DNA of 64,000 nt, taken from an uncultured bacterium. GTDB taxonomy: Bacteria > Verrucomicrobiota > Lentisphaeria > Victivallales > UBA1829. Shown piece after piece: positions 15,989 through 24,172 of the stretch. Each line of letters begins with the position of its first letter. Positions within the stretch are counted from its first letter, which is position 1. A program made the position numbers and the translations under genes. The notes beneath the pieces are model-generated. The model was not told the DNA's origin. It did not search any database and saw only the letters and a program-made list of their open reading frames with translations. Location of the stretch: contig CACYZF010000005.1 in assembly GCA_902778895.1 (NCBI GenBank), forward strand, positions 221,737 through 285,736. Direction: 5' to 3'.

Positions 15989-17737
15989 TTATGCCCATTG
16001 CCTCCGGTATTTGGCGATCAGGCGGTGGACCGTTGCCAATTCGTCTTTGCTCAGGTTGCCATTATCCAGGTACTTTTCGGCGAGTTCCGTAAGCACTGGG
16101 GCATCCATCTTGTTGAAGCCCTTTCTATTCAATCTCTTCGTCATCCTATTAAACTTCTCGTCCTCGTTTTGGTTCCGGTATACGATAAGCAAATGATCGA
16201 TGTCGGGATTCATCAAGCCCCGGTTCCCGCCTGATCTTGGATCTGTCTTTTTCTCTATCGGTTCGGTCCCGTCGTCCTCCGGGGTAGAATCCGGCTTTTT
16301 GTCCGTTTTGGGGGACGTACGTTGTGGACATTTCCCAAGACGTTCTGGAACCGCCGACGTGGCATCCTCGCGTTTGGTTTTCGAGTTGCCCTCGATTTCG
16401 CGATAGAAATCAATGACAGCTTGATCGAGGACTGCATCAGCGGGACAAATGGGGCGATCAATCCGGAGATTTTTGATGCTGCGGCAACGAGACAGCGCCG
16501 TGTACAGCTGGCCGGATGCGAAGCACCCATTGCCTAGCTTTACTTCCACGCTGTCCAACGTCAGCCCCTGGGACTTATGAATCGTGAAAGCATATGCGAG
16601 TTTCAACGGAATCTGAACGAACGTCCCGACTTCCCTTTGCCGAACAATAGGTTTGCCGGTGTTTGCGTCAACTTCATAATCATACTCGTTTTTGCTCCAC
16701 TTTGTGCGTTGGACCGACACGATAGGACCACGATCAAGACGAACGCGCACCTCGGCGTTTTCGCCGTCATCTATGGATTCGATGACACCGATCTCGCCGT
16801 TCACATATTCAATTTCGCCGTCAGCTGTCCGCTTGTTAGTGAGCGTCATTACTCGAGCTCCAATCTTCAATGCGAGCATCTCTGAAGTCGGATGATCTCC
16901 TTCGGGGAATTTGCCACGCACCACGGCACGGAACACATGGACATCGCCATTGAGTTTGCCTAAAAAAAGCTGGTTCAGAGTTTCGGCGGCGCGGTTGGTG
17001 GTACAGAGGTATATGGGAGAACGATCGAGAGGAGTTGCTTCGACGCAGAGACGGGTCAGTGCCTCAATCACATCCACTGGCTTTTTCAGCCCCTCAATCT
17101 GTATATCGCGAGTCTCAAGTTCACCGTATCTCAGATGGTTCAGGATCGTCATGAAGAGCGCATCTTTTTCCTGCCGATGAATAGTTTGCAGGCATACGCA
17201 TTGGAATTTTGCCCGCTTCCATAGATTCGTTTGGAAGGCGTAGTAGCCGCCGAGTTCACGATCTAGATATTCAGCTTCGGTTTTTTCCTTTACCACTGGA
17301 GGTAGCTGCAGAAAATCGCCGACTAGAATGATCTGCTTTCCCCCAAAGGGGGTGTTGCATCCGGTAATCTCCCGCAGACGCTTGTCGATGGCAACGAAGA
17401 GATCGCTGCGCACCATGGAAACCTCGTCGATCACGATAGTTCTGACACTGCGGATCAGGTCGCATCTTTTGCTACTTATGTTCTCCAATGACTCGGGGGT
17501 CTGAAGCGTTGGCGTCAATTGGAAAAAACTGTGGATTGTCGAACCGTCAATGTTGATAGCAGCGATTCCTGTTGGAGCTAGGAAAACGCATCCATGCGGG
17601 CACTTTTCCTGAAACTCATGAAGGACGGTTGATTTGCCTGTTCCGGCTTTTCCGGTTACAAATACGTTCTTGCCGGAGATCATCAGGTCCAAGGCTCTTT
17701 TCTGCTCGTTTGTGAGATTGATTTTGTTTTTTTTCAT
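15989..17737 (-). CDS. Pif1/RecD2-like superfamily 1 DNA helicase
   Basis: The 582-residue protein has helicase motif I G-K-A-G-T-G-K-S-T (about residues 29-37), A-P-T-G-I-A-A-I, motif II V-I-D-E-V-S-M-V, motif III G-D-F-L-Q-L-P-P-V, and the C-terminal motif T-I-H-K-S-Q-G-L-T-L-D-S-V typical of Pif1 proteins. Pif1-type helicases unwind DNA 5' to 3' and clear structured or protein-bound DNA. The last 130 residues (after T-K-R-E-D-A) are a charged linker plus a small helical domain. The gene is transcribed away from the neighbouring secreted-protein gene and ends at a long hairpin. On the island it may help replication or transfer. Confidence 0.9.
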   Translation of the reverse strand: MKKNKINLTNEQKRALDLMISGKNVFVTGKAGTGKSTVLHEFQEKCPHGCVFLAPTGIAAINIDGSTIHSFFQLTPTLQTPESLENISSKRCDLIRSVRTIVIDEVSMVRSDLFVAIDKRLREITGCNTPFGGKQIILVGDFLQLPPVVKEKTEAEYLDRELGGYYAFQTNLWKRAKFQCVCLQTIHRQEKDALFMTILNHLRYGELETRDIQIEGLKKPVDVIEALTRLCVEATPLDRSPIYLCTTNRAAETLNQLFLGKLNGDVHVFRAVVRGKFPEGDHPTSEMLALKIGARVMTLTNKRTADGEIEYVNGEIGVIESIDDGENAEVRVRLDRGPIVSVQRTKWSKNEYDYEVDANTGKPIVRQREVGTFVQIPLKLAYAFTIHKSQGLTLDSVEVKLGNGCFASGQLYTALSRCRSIKNLRIDRPICPADAVLDQAVIDFYREIEGNSKTKREDATSAVPERLGKCPQRTSPKTDKKPDSTPEDDGTEPIEKKTDPRSGGNRGLMNPDIDHLLIVYRNQNEDEKFNRMTKRLNRKGFNKMDAPVLTELAEKYLDNGNLSKDELATVHRLIAKYRRQWA

Positions 17738-18072
17738 AAATAAGTCCTTTATTTATTATTAATTTTTGGTAAGCATCTTCTTTCACAAGGAAACGCAAGA
17801 TGATTGTTTTGATTATTCTCCATAGTATACCCCATGTATACAAAAAAATTTTAAATGCCCCTGCTGAACCTATTGTCTTGCCCAGCAGGGACACTTCACA
17901 CACACTTGTACAGATTCTCCTTCTTCATCGTCGTCAACATTGTCGAGAAGGCAAAAAAAGCGTCGATGCGTTTCAATATAACCTGTGTGTCGATCATCAT
18001 TTTTCGAGCAGATATTCCTTCATCGGAATCAATAACGATTCCATCTTCAAATTCAACAGAAAGGACATCAAT
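17738..18072. other. Divergent intergenic region with hairpins
   Basis: These 335 bp separate the helicase gene from the 18073 gene. They include GTATAC-CCCAT-GTATAC (17825-17841), two copies of a palindromic hexamer that could be an operator for the helicase gene, and a hairpin formed by CCCTGCTG and CAGCAGGG (about 17861-17890). I see no gene. Confidence 0.4.
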
Positions 18073-18555
18073 GTGAAAAAACTAATCCTCTCCATCGTCA
18101 TCTGTCTCATAGTCGTCACCGCCGTCCACGCACAACAGGTGGTCGTGTTCGAACGCCCCGGCGTTCTCACCGATCTGGTATCCGCAACTGCTGCCATTCT
18201 GGCTCTACCATTTGCCGCTGCCGGAGGTGTTGTGGTCGGTACAGCGGAAGCCGCTGGTTCGCTTGTTCACGGATCCACAACGGTCGTCGTTGTGCCACCG
18301 GAAAAGCCCGTTCCTACGGCGATAGCCGTCACTCCGACCTCCGTTGTGGTGACGCCTTCAGCCACCGTCAAAACAGCTCCAGCTGTCATCCCGACTACGA
18401 CCATCATCTCGACACACGGCGACGGCACGGTCACGACAGTGACCCGGCAGGCATCCGCCTACGAACTCGGTCCGGTCATCGTGCCGCCTGTGGAGCCGAC
18501 ACATCGCGTCGGACCATCGCCGCACGCAAACCCGTATGTCTACCGCCATCGGTGA
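18073..18555 (+). CDS. Secreted Thr/Val/Pro-rich hypothetical protein
   Basis: The 160-residue protein starts with GTG: AAAGGA lies 7 nt upstream, and the first 22 residues (V-K-K-L-I-L-S-I-V-I-C-L-I-V-V-T-A-V-H-A) form a clear signal peptide. A hydrophobic Ala/Gly segment (about residues 35-60) could insert into a membrane; the rest is a low-complexity Thr, Val, Pro and Ala-rich region and a Pro/His C-terminus. No family is recognised. It begins a plus-strand series of small genes (18073-19888) with similar leaders. Confidence 0.6.
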   Translation: MKKLILSIVICLIVVTAVHAQQVVVFERPGVLTDLVSATAAILALPFAAAGGVVVGTAEAAGSLVHGSTTVVVVPPEKPVPTAIAVTPTSVVVTPSATVKTAPAVIPTTTIISTHGDGTVTTVTRQASAYELGPVIVPPVEPTHRVGPSPHANPYVYRHR

Positions 18556-18609
18556 ATGCCGCCTCAATAAACTAAACTTCAACTCAAAATCTACTGGAGA
18601 AAACCCATT

Positions 18610-18720
18610 ATGGACGATGAACTTGATCCGACCAAAATAGCCGAGACCGCCATTGGCGTGTTCATCGGGGTCTTGGCCTTCAAAATCGTAAAAATCATTA
18701 TCAAGGGGCTCTGTGAATAG
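18610..18720 (+). CDS. Small single-pass membrane protein (36 aa)
   Basis: The short frame encodes M-D-D-E-L-D-P-T-K-I-A-E followed by a hydrophobic helix (T-A-I-G-V-F-I-G-V-L-A-F-K-I-V) and a basic end. GGAG lies 10 nt before the ATG. It resembles in plan the two tiny membrane proteins at 55017-55292 in the same island. The function is unknown. Confidence 0.55.
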   Translation: MDDELDPTKIAETAIGVFIGVLAFKIVKIIIKGLCE

Positions 18721-18786
18721 CCTGCGCACCGCCGACCTCATCAACTATAGATCAACCTCAAAAGCCTTTTGCAGAAAGGAGGGAAA

Positions 18787-19230
18787 ATGAGTACCAGAGC
18801 CGGAGTCGGGATGCTCATGCCCGACTGGACGATTCATGCCGTGTATCTTCACCACGACGGATATGTACTCGGCGGAGCTGGAGAAATCCTCGCCAAGCAT
18901 TACACCACGCCTGAGCGTGTCGAATCTCTTCTTGAACTTGGAGACCTGAGCTCGCTCAAGCCCAACATCTACCCCGATGTAAAATCTTCGCATTCGTGGG
19001 AACATCCGCAACCGAATGTAACGGTCGCATACCATCGTGATCGAGGAGAAGCACCTCATCCGCCAACCGTATTCGCCGACCTCTACGATTACGAGATGAA
19101 TGGCCCGGAGGTCTTCGGCGCAGAGTATCTGTATCTCTTCGTTGATGACCAGTGGATCGCTTGCGATCTGAGCAGAAAACCGCACGAATGGGAAGAACTG
19201 GAGACCATGCTTCGGGACCAGACAGCCTGA
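18787..19230 (+). CDS. Conserved phage/plasmid hypothetical protein (STRA-type start)
   Basis: The 147-residue protein follows AGGAGG with ideal spacing, so the start is M-S-T-R-A-G-V-G. Its beginning (S-T-R-A...D-W-T-I-H-A-V-Y-L-H-H-D-G-Y) and the segment L-L-E-L-G-D-L-S-S-L are typical of a small family often seen in phages and plasmids, where the pattern is STRA...I..IY.H.DGY. The biochemical role is not known to me. The rest is acidic and contains several conserved aromatic residues. Confidence 0.65.
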   Translation: MSTRAGVGMLMPDWTIHAVYLHHDGYVLGGAGEILAKHYTTPERVESLLELGDLSSLKPNIYPDVKSSHSWEHPQPNVTVAYHRDRGEAPHPPTVFADLYDYEMNGPEVFGAEYLYLFVDDQWIACDLSRKPHEWEELETMLRDQTA

Positions 19231-19291
19231 CCTTAACCCTTTAACGCAACAGAACATCAACCTCAACCCAACCTCAAACAACAAGGAAAAC

Positions 19292-19888
19292 ATGAAACAC
19301 GATTATACCCACCTCATCCTCATCCTCGATGCATCCGGCTCCATGAGCTCGATTCAGGATGACATCAAGGGCTCGTTCAACGAATTTCTGAGGAAACAGC
19401 GAGCAGAGCCCGGCAAGACCGTCTTCGACCTCTTCCAGTTCAACGACGAGGTAATACGCCCTGTCAAATCCGCTGATCTCGCGAAATTCCACGACGATCT
19501 CATGGCAAAGTACGACTGCTCCGGCTGCACTGCCCTCAACGATGCGGTCTGTATCGCCATCGACACTGTAGGTCACGAGTTCGCCGAGATGCCGGAAGAG
19601 GAACGTCCTGAACATGTCCTGTGCGTCATTATCACGGACGGATTAGAGAATGCAAGTCGTGAGCATACGGCGAAGGACGTGAAGGAACGCATCGAACACC
19701 AGAAGACCGTGTACAATTGGCAGTTCGAATTCCTGGCGGCAGATCAGGACGCATTTGCCGCAGGAGAATCTCTTGGAATCGACCACGATTCCTGTATGGA
19801 GTTTTCGCATGACTTCCCAGGCGTGGAGATGCTCTGCTCTCGGATGAATCTTTGCATGGATAAGATTCGGAAGAAACCGAAGAAATGA
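19292..19888 (+). CDS. von Willebrand factor A domain protein
   Basis: The 198-residue protein is essentially one vWA domain. The metal-binding MIDAS site is complete: D-A-S-G-S-M (residues 10-15), a Thr in C-S-G-C-T-A-L-N-D, and the Asp in I-I-T-D-G-L-E-N. Such domains mediate metal-dependent protein contacts; stand-alone bacterial versions occur beside AAA+ ATPases and in stress and conflict operons. No signal peptide is present, so it is cytoplasmic. It is the last gene before a strong hairpin. Confidence 0.88.
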   Translation: MKHDYTHLILILDASGSMSSIQDDIKGSFNEFLRKQRAEPGKTVFDLFQFNDEVIRPVKSADLAKFHDDLMAKYDCSGCTALNDAVCIAIDTVGHEFAEMPEEERPEHVLCVIITDGLENASREHTAKDVKERIEHQKTVYNWQFEFLAADQDAFAAGESLGIDHDSCMEFSHDFPGVEMLCSRMNLCMDKIRKKPKK

Positions 19889-19928
19889 ACTTCTCGAAAC
19901 AAATTTAAACAGAACCCCTGGTTAGAGA

Positions 19929-19961
19929 CCTCCACCGAGCACATCACGTGCTCGGTGGAGG
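19929..19961. terminator. Hairpin between convergent genes
   Basis: CCTCCACCGAGCAC (19929-19942) pairs with GTGCTCGGTGGAGG (19948-19961) around a 5-nt loop. It lies between the vWA gene and the convergent abiEii gene. A T run is lacking, but the 14-bp GC-rich stem would serve either strand. Confidence 0.55.
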
Positions 19962-19989
19962 GATTTGAACAGAAGTTGAGTTTGTTATT

Positions 19990-20826
19990 TTATCCGAGAG
20001 CAACGGTCTTGAGCTTCCTTAAGCTTTCGTTCACTTCTTCCCATGTAAGTTCGCCGACAAAGAAATTGTCCCGACGATATTTGTTCCACATATCCTGCAT
20101 GGCTGGATCGGTTTTGACCTCTTCAAGGATGGAATCGAATCGTGGCATCATATCCGTTGTATTCCGCTTCATACTGGTCGCCATGAATGCGTCATGAAGG
20201 ATCTTGTGGTCGATGGTAGCCTGCTGCATCAGGACATGGATGTCGTAGAAATCGCGCATCCTAGTGTTGGCTGTTTCTCGCGCCATGATCGTTTCGAGTT
20301 TCTCGCCCAGAAGCGTTTCCAGATTATATGACCTCAAATTGAGCGTACGATCCTCGAACATCAGCTTGTAGGAATACGGCACGTCGTGAGGCGTGATTAC
20401 ATCACCCGTGGAGATGTCGATCTTGATCGCCTGACGCATCTTGTCGAGCGTTGCCTCCAACATGAAACGAATGCCAGGGTAGTCGTGTTCCTCCATGATG
20501 TCGGACACCTTCGTGATGGTGAAGGAAACGCCGTCCTGTACGTCAACCCGAAGAATGTCCTCAATGACGCTTCTGGCGTTTTCCATCGTCAATGGCATGG
20601 CCTGCATGGTCGTATCAATGTCCATCGTCGCTCTGGCCTCGAGTCCGACTATCGAGGCGACGAGCATCCCTCCCTTCAAAATGAACTTGTCCCGATATGG
20701 CGATACCGCTACACGTTCCAAGAATCGCTCCATGATGAAAGTCCGGATCAGAACCCTTGCCCGGTCGTTGTCTCCGCCTGACAGGTTCCGGATTTTAGTT
20801 TTTAACTGCATGGATGTCGTAATCAC
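19990..20826 (-). CDS. abiEii: AbiEii-type nucleotidyltransferase toxin
   Basis: The 278-residue protein matches the AbiEii/DUF1814 family, toxins that inactivate tRNA or otherwise transfer nucleotides and cause abortive infection. Visible signatures are F-I-L-K-G-G-M-L (residues 45-52), R-A-T-M-D-I-D (two acidic metal ligands), I-D-I-S-T-G-D-V-I-T-P, Y-N-L-E-T-L-L-G-E-K-L-E-T-I and R-M-R-D-F-Y-D-I. It overlaps the antitoxin gene by 4 nt (ATGA), the normal AbiE arrangement. The operon is convergent with the vWA gene. Confidence 0.92.
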   Translation of the reverse strand: MITTSMQLKTKIRNLSGGDNDRARVLIRTFIMERFLERVAVSPYRDKFILKGGMLVASIVGLEARATMDIDTTMQAMPLTMENARSVIEDILRVDVQDGVSFTITKVSDIMEEHDYPGIRFMLEATLDKMRQAIKIDISTGDVITPHDVPYSYKLMFEDRTLNLRSYNLETLLGEKLETIMARETANTRMRDFYDIHVLMQQATIDHKILHDAFMATSMKRNTTDMMPRFDSILEEVKTDPAMQDMWNKYRRDNFFVGELTWEEVNESLRKLKTVALG

Positions 20827-21416
20827 AGCATGACCTCCGTATAGATTCGCACGTTTTCCTCAATTCCGAGCTCTTTGGCATACCGCATCAGATTTCCGAG
20901 CTTCTTTTTTTCTCCGCTCATATATTCCCTCATCGCTGTTCGGAACGTCTGGACCTCCACAACCTTCCTGCATCGGATCATATCGCAGATTGTCCGTTCA
21001 CGGTCGTACACCGGGACTTCGTGACCGTAAGCTGTTTTCACTTTCGTAATGCCCAGAGCATACCATTCCGGCTTGGAATGGATGACTCGGATCCCCTGTC
21101 TGTTAATATGTGTTGAGTTGTAGCCTTCTGGCACAGTTACTGTGGTGGCAGCCGGTTCGCGTTCCATCAGGCCGTGAAGATAAAGCGCGCTTTCGTGGGA
21201 GAAAACGATTCTGCCGTTCCGAAGGGCAAGAAGATAATAGTCGTCGGGCCAAGCATCCGCTGTTGCATATACGCCGTGAGCTGTTCGTGCCATTCCTCGC
21301 GTCTTCAGGTATTTCATCAGCGTATAGTTCGAAATGGCGTGCTTGCGGACGGCGGACACCTGAAGATAACCGTTCCCGGCCTCCACCAGTCGATCCATGA
21401 GAGCGTATTGTTTCAT
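20823..21416 (-). CDS. abiEi: AbiEi-type antitoxin/transcriptional repressor
   Basis: The 197-residue protein matches AbiEi antitoxins: an N-terminal winged helix (F/Y-L-Q-V-S-A-V-R-K...Y-L-K-T-R-G-M-A-R-T-A-H-G-V-Y) that binds the promoter, and a C-terminal domain with V-Y-D-R-E-R-T-I-C-D-M-I-R. AbiEi represses the operon and counters the toxin. AAGG 8 nt before the ATG at 21416 is preferred to the GTG three codons upstream. The toxin gene follows with a 4-nt overlap. Confidence 0.88.
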   Translation of the reverse strand: MKQYALMDRLVEAGNGYLQVSAVRKHAISNYTLMKYLKTRGMARTAHGVYATADAWPDDYYLLALRNGRIVFSHESALYLHGLMEREPAATTVTVPEGYNSTHINRQGIRVIHSKPEWYALGITKVKTAYGHEVPVYDRERTICDMIRCRKVVEVQTFRTAMREYMSGEKKKLGNLMRYAKELGIEENVRIYTEVML

Positions 21417-21564
21417 GTCCGTCACCTTGATCTATTTTTGGTTCAGTTTTATCTTTTCTCGCTATCTAAAACAAAAGTAGATAGCGAAACTACAATAAAA
21501 TATAACACGATAGGAGAAAAATGCAAGTGGATTGGATGGTATTTCCGGAAAAACGCATCTGTGT

Positions 21565-22161
21565 CTAAAAATCTGGGGAGAAGGCTCTATGCGATGCCTC
21601 GCTTTGCCGTAATAAATCTTCCCGTATTTCTTTGAGATTCGGGTCAAAGATTCTGTTTTGAACGGACTGATATAAACGCTCGTCATCCGGCGATGTGGTC
21701 ACAGCCCTGCAGTACCACAGATAAGCCTCATCGGGATCTTTTTTTATCCCGATACCGTTTTCGTAGCAGTCCCCAAGATGAAACATCCCCCATGCATCGC
21801 CCTTGTCCGCAGCTCTGCGGAACCACCAGGCGGCTTTGCGTGGGTTGTATTCAATACCACGCCGTCTTGACAGATACCAGTTGCCGAGGATAAACATTGC
21901 TCTCACATGGTCATGCTCGGCGGCTTTTTGCAGCCATTTTGCTGCTGATGCTCGATTCCGCCTCATGCCAATACCGAATGTATAGCATTTGCTGAGTTCA
22001 AACATCGCGTCGGCGCAACCATGCTCCGCCGCCATACGATACCACCTGACAGCCTCTGCCTCATCCTTGCCAACGCCGTCGCCCGTTTCGTAACACTTAC
22101 CTACCTGAAACAACGCAGCTACAGTTTGGTTTTTCAGAGCATTGAATTCCTGTTCCGTCAT
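21565..22161 (-). CDS. Sel1-repeat protein
   Basis: The 198-residue protein contains about four Sel1-like repeats (for example A-L-F-Q-V-G-K-C-Y-E-T-G-D-G-V-G-K-D-E-A-E-A-V-R-W-Y-R-M-A-A-E, cut here into repeats of about 36 residues), forming an alpha-solenoid protein-binding scaffold. There is no signal peptide. The ATG overlaps the stop of the FtsK-like gene (ATGA), so the two are coupled and the products probably interact. It is the last gene of the WYL-regulator operon (25171 to 21565). Confidence 0.88.
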   Translation of the reverse strand: MTEQEFNALKNQTVAALFQVGKCYETGDGVGKDEAEAVRWYRMAAEHGCADAMFELSKCYTFGIGMRRNRASAAKWLQKAAEHDHVRAMFILGNWYLSRRRGIEYNPRKAAWWFRRAADKGDAWGMFHLGDCYENGIGIKKDPDEAYLWYCRAVTTSPDDERLYQSVQNRIFDPNLKEIREDLLRQSEASHRAFSPDF

Positions 22162-23363
22162 TGCTGTTCTTCAGATTGCTTGCGAACTTCAGCAACAACC
22201 TTGGAAACTTCATCTTCAGAGACATGGGGGCTTTGAATGCGCTTTAATGGTGAGCCGTCCGGCGGATTGAACAGCATATCCCCGTTCCCGAGCAACTTTT
22301 CAGCTCCCTTCGTATCCAAAAACACGCGGCTTTCATTGATATCGTTGACGCGAAACGCGATTTTGGTGGGGATGTTCGCCTTGATGAGGCCGGTAACGAC
22401 TTCTTTGCGAGGTGACTGAGTAGCGATGACCAGATGGATGCCTGCGGCACGACCGTTCTGTGCAATTCGACAGATGCACATTTCCGCCTCTTCCCTGTCG
22501 GGGGAATCGGTCATCATGACATCGGCGAGTTCGCTGATGATAATCACGAGAACCGGGAGTTTTTGAGGAATTACATTGCCATTATCGTCTGTAAGAAGTT
22601 GCGAATCTATCTGTCTGGAATTGAACGCGGTAATATTCTTTGCCTTGACCTTCGCCAGGACCTTATAGCGGCGGTCCACTTCATCCGCTGCCCATCGGAG
22701 TGTCGATACATACTCTTTCGGTTCGCTCACAATGGGGACAAGCATATGCGGAATATGACCGAACACGCTTAATGGTCCGCTCTTGGGCGCAAGGATAAGG
22801 AACGTGAGTTCATTCGGAGAAAACTTGAAGAGAAGGCTCAGGATGATCGTGTTCAAGCAAGCGGACACTTCCGACTTCGCATCCCCGGCAACAAGAAGAT
22901 GCGGCGCTTTCGCAAAATCAAGAATGGCGGTTTTTCCTTCCATGTCCTGTCCCAGCAGGACGGGCACGGCTGCCCTGGATTCGTTCCATTCCTTCGATTC
23001 GAGGAGCGAACGCATATAAACCGGAGTGGCGGCTTTGTTCGGCACCTGAATTCCGAGGGCGTTTTTCCCCGGAATCGGAATGACAAGGTGAATACTGGGG
23101 GCCTCCAAGGCTTCCGTAATGGCCGTTTCGTTTTTTTCGACCTTGCTTGTCCTGACGCCCGGCTCCAGTGTTATCTCATATTGCGTTACGCTGGGGCCAA
23201 CGGAAACCTTTGTTACATGTCCGTCGATCTTCAAACCGGACAGGATTTCTTCCATTTTTGCCTTTGCATCTCGTGAGCTTGCCTTCTCTTTCTGAGAGAC
23301 GTCTTCTTTCAACAACGTTGAGCTGGGTAGGGTATAATTGGATTCTGAACTGATGTTATCCAT
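22158..23363 (-). CDS. FtsK/SpoIIIE-like protein with degenerate ATPase motifs
   Basis: The 401-residue protein aligns by eye with the cytoplasmic motor of FtsK/SpoIIIE: an alpha-domain part (V-G-P-S-V-T-Q-Y-E-I-T-L-E-P-G-V), then A-P-H-L-L-V-A-G, I-A-Q-N-G-R-A-A-G-I-H-L-V-I-A-T-Q-S-P and G-A-E-K-L-L-G-N-G-D-M-L. The P-loop, normally G-A-T-G-S-G-K-S, reads G-D-A-K-S-E-V-S, and the Walker B Asp is Ser (I-I-S-E-L-A-D-V-M-M), so ATP hydrolysis is unlikely. Membrane helices and the gamma DNA-reading domain are absent. AAAGGA 9 nt upstream favours the ATG at 23363; an ATG at 23387 overlaps the previous stop (TAATG) and is the alternative. It may be a structural or regulatory partner of a true FtsK. 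Confidence 0.85.
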   Translation of the reverse strand: MDNISSESNYTLPSSTLLKEDVSQKEKASSRDAKAKMEEILSGLKIDGHVTKVSVGPSVTQYEITLEPGVRTSKVEKNETAITEALEAPSIHLVIPIPGKNALGIQVPNKAATPVYMRSLLESKEWNESRAAVPVLLGQDMEGKTAILDFAKAPHLLVAGDAKSEVSACLNTIILSLLFKFSPNELTFLILAPKSGPLSVFGHIPHMLVPIVSEPKEYVSTLRWAADEVDRRYKVLAKVKAKNITAFNSRQIDSQLLTDDNGNVIPQKLPVLVIIISELADVMMTDSPDREEAEMCICRIAQNGRAAGIHLVIATQSPRKEVVTGLIKANIPTKIAFRVNDINESRVFLDTKGAEKLLGNGDMLFNPPDGSPLKRIQSPHVSEDEVSKVVAEVRKQSEEQQ

Positions 23364-23386
23364 GACTTGTGTTCCTTTGGGGGGCA

Positions 23387-24121
23387 TTACAATTGTTTAG
23401 CTTGCTTTTTTATTATGCATCCGCCATTCTCATAAAAAGCCATTTTATTCGGAAACCAAAGGAAATGATCTAATTTATAGCGAATACCTTTTATTTCATT
23501 TAAGTGGTGTTTTTCTATAATGCGAGATAACAACATGTGATAATCTCTGTAATTGCGATCATTCCTCATTTTCGTTATGGCATGATGTGTAACATCATCC
23601 AAGTAATAGCGGATAGCATCTGCCACAACATTGTCATAAATTGAATAATGGTCATTCCCATAACTTATTCTGTTATGATAATGACAATACTTCGTGGCAA
23701 AGGAAAATAGATTGATGTGATCGCGTTTCTTTTTCTGATTATCACTCTCTGAATCATCTGTGCTTGGGTCTGATTTCTGCCAAGCAAGTTCTGCAACAAG
23801 GTCAAGATCGCCATTCTCAACTCTTTCGTCAAAATCAACCATCTTTGTTATGCGATCTGCCAATGTAAAAATAGACAAATCCTTTTTATGTCTCTGAAGT
23901 TGTGTTGAGTTTGTATAGTCGATTAACATGATTTTATGGACAACTTCATCAAAACATGAATTCTTTTTTTTGTCATGGAAATAAGTGTCCAGTTGTTTTC
24001 CATTTCGATTTTTCCCATATTTAGGATGATTGTGCACTTCCATCTCAACGATTTCAATATTTCCCGGCGTCAAAGCTGGAAGAATTCCTAATTTAGAGTC
24101 GCTTTCTTTGTTTGTACCCAT
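23387..24121 (-). CDS. Unknown protein in the WYL/FtsK-like operon
   Basis: The 244-residue protein is not assigned to a named family. It has I-D-Y-T-N-S-T-Q-L early, a Ser/Asp-rich insert (about residues 110-130), and N-L-F-S-F-A-T-K-Y-C-H-Y-H-N with Y-S-I-Y-D-N-V-V-A-D-A-I-R-Y-Y. The last two patterns are familiar from small bacterial proteins annotated as hypothetical and from all-helical RNase-like proteins in defence loci; this is a weak impression. AGGA lies 9 nt before the ATG. It stands 51 nt after the WYL gene and its stop overlaps a possible FtsK-like start. Confidence 0.7.
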   Translation of the reverse strand: MGTNKESDSKLGILPALTPGNIEIVEMEVHNHPKYGKNRNGKQLDTYFHDKKKNSCFDEVVHKIMLIDYTNSTQLQRHKKDLSIFTLADRITKMVDFDERVENGDLDLVAELAWQKSDPSTDDSESDNQKKKRDHINLFSFATKYCHYHNRISYGNDHYSIYDNVVADAIRYYLDDVTHHAITKMRNDRNYRDYHMLLSRIIEKHHLNEIKGIRYKLDHFLWFPNKMAFYENGGCIIKKQAKQL

Positions 24122-24172
24122 AGTTGCGATTCCTGTGTGTTTTTTGGGGTTAGAATAGAAAGGTGGACGTTT

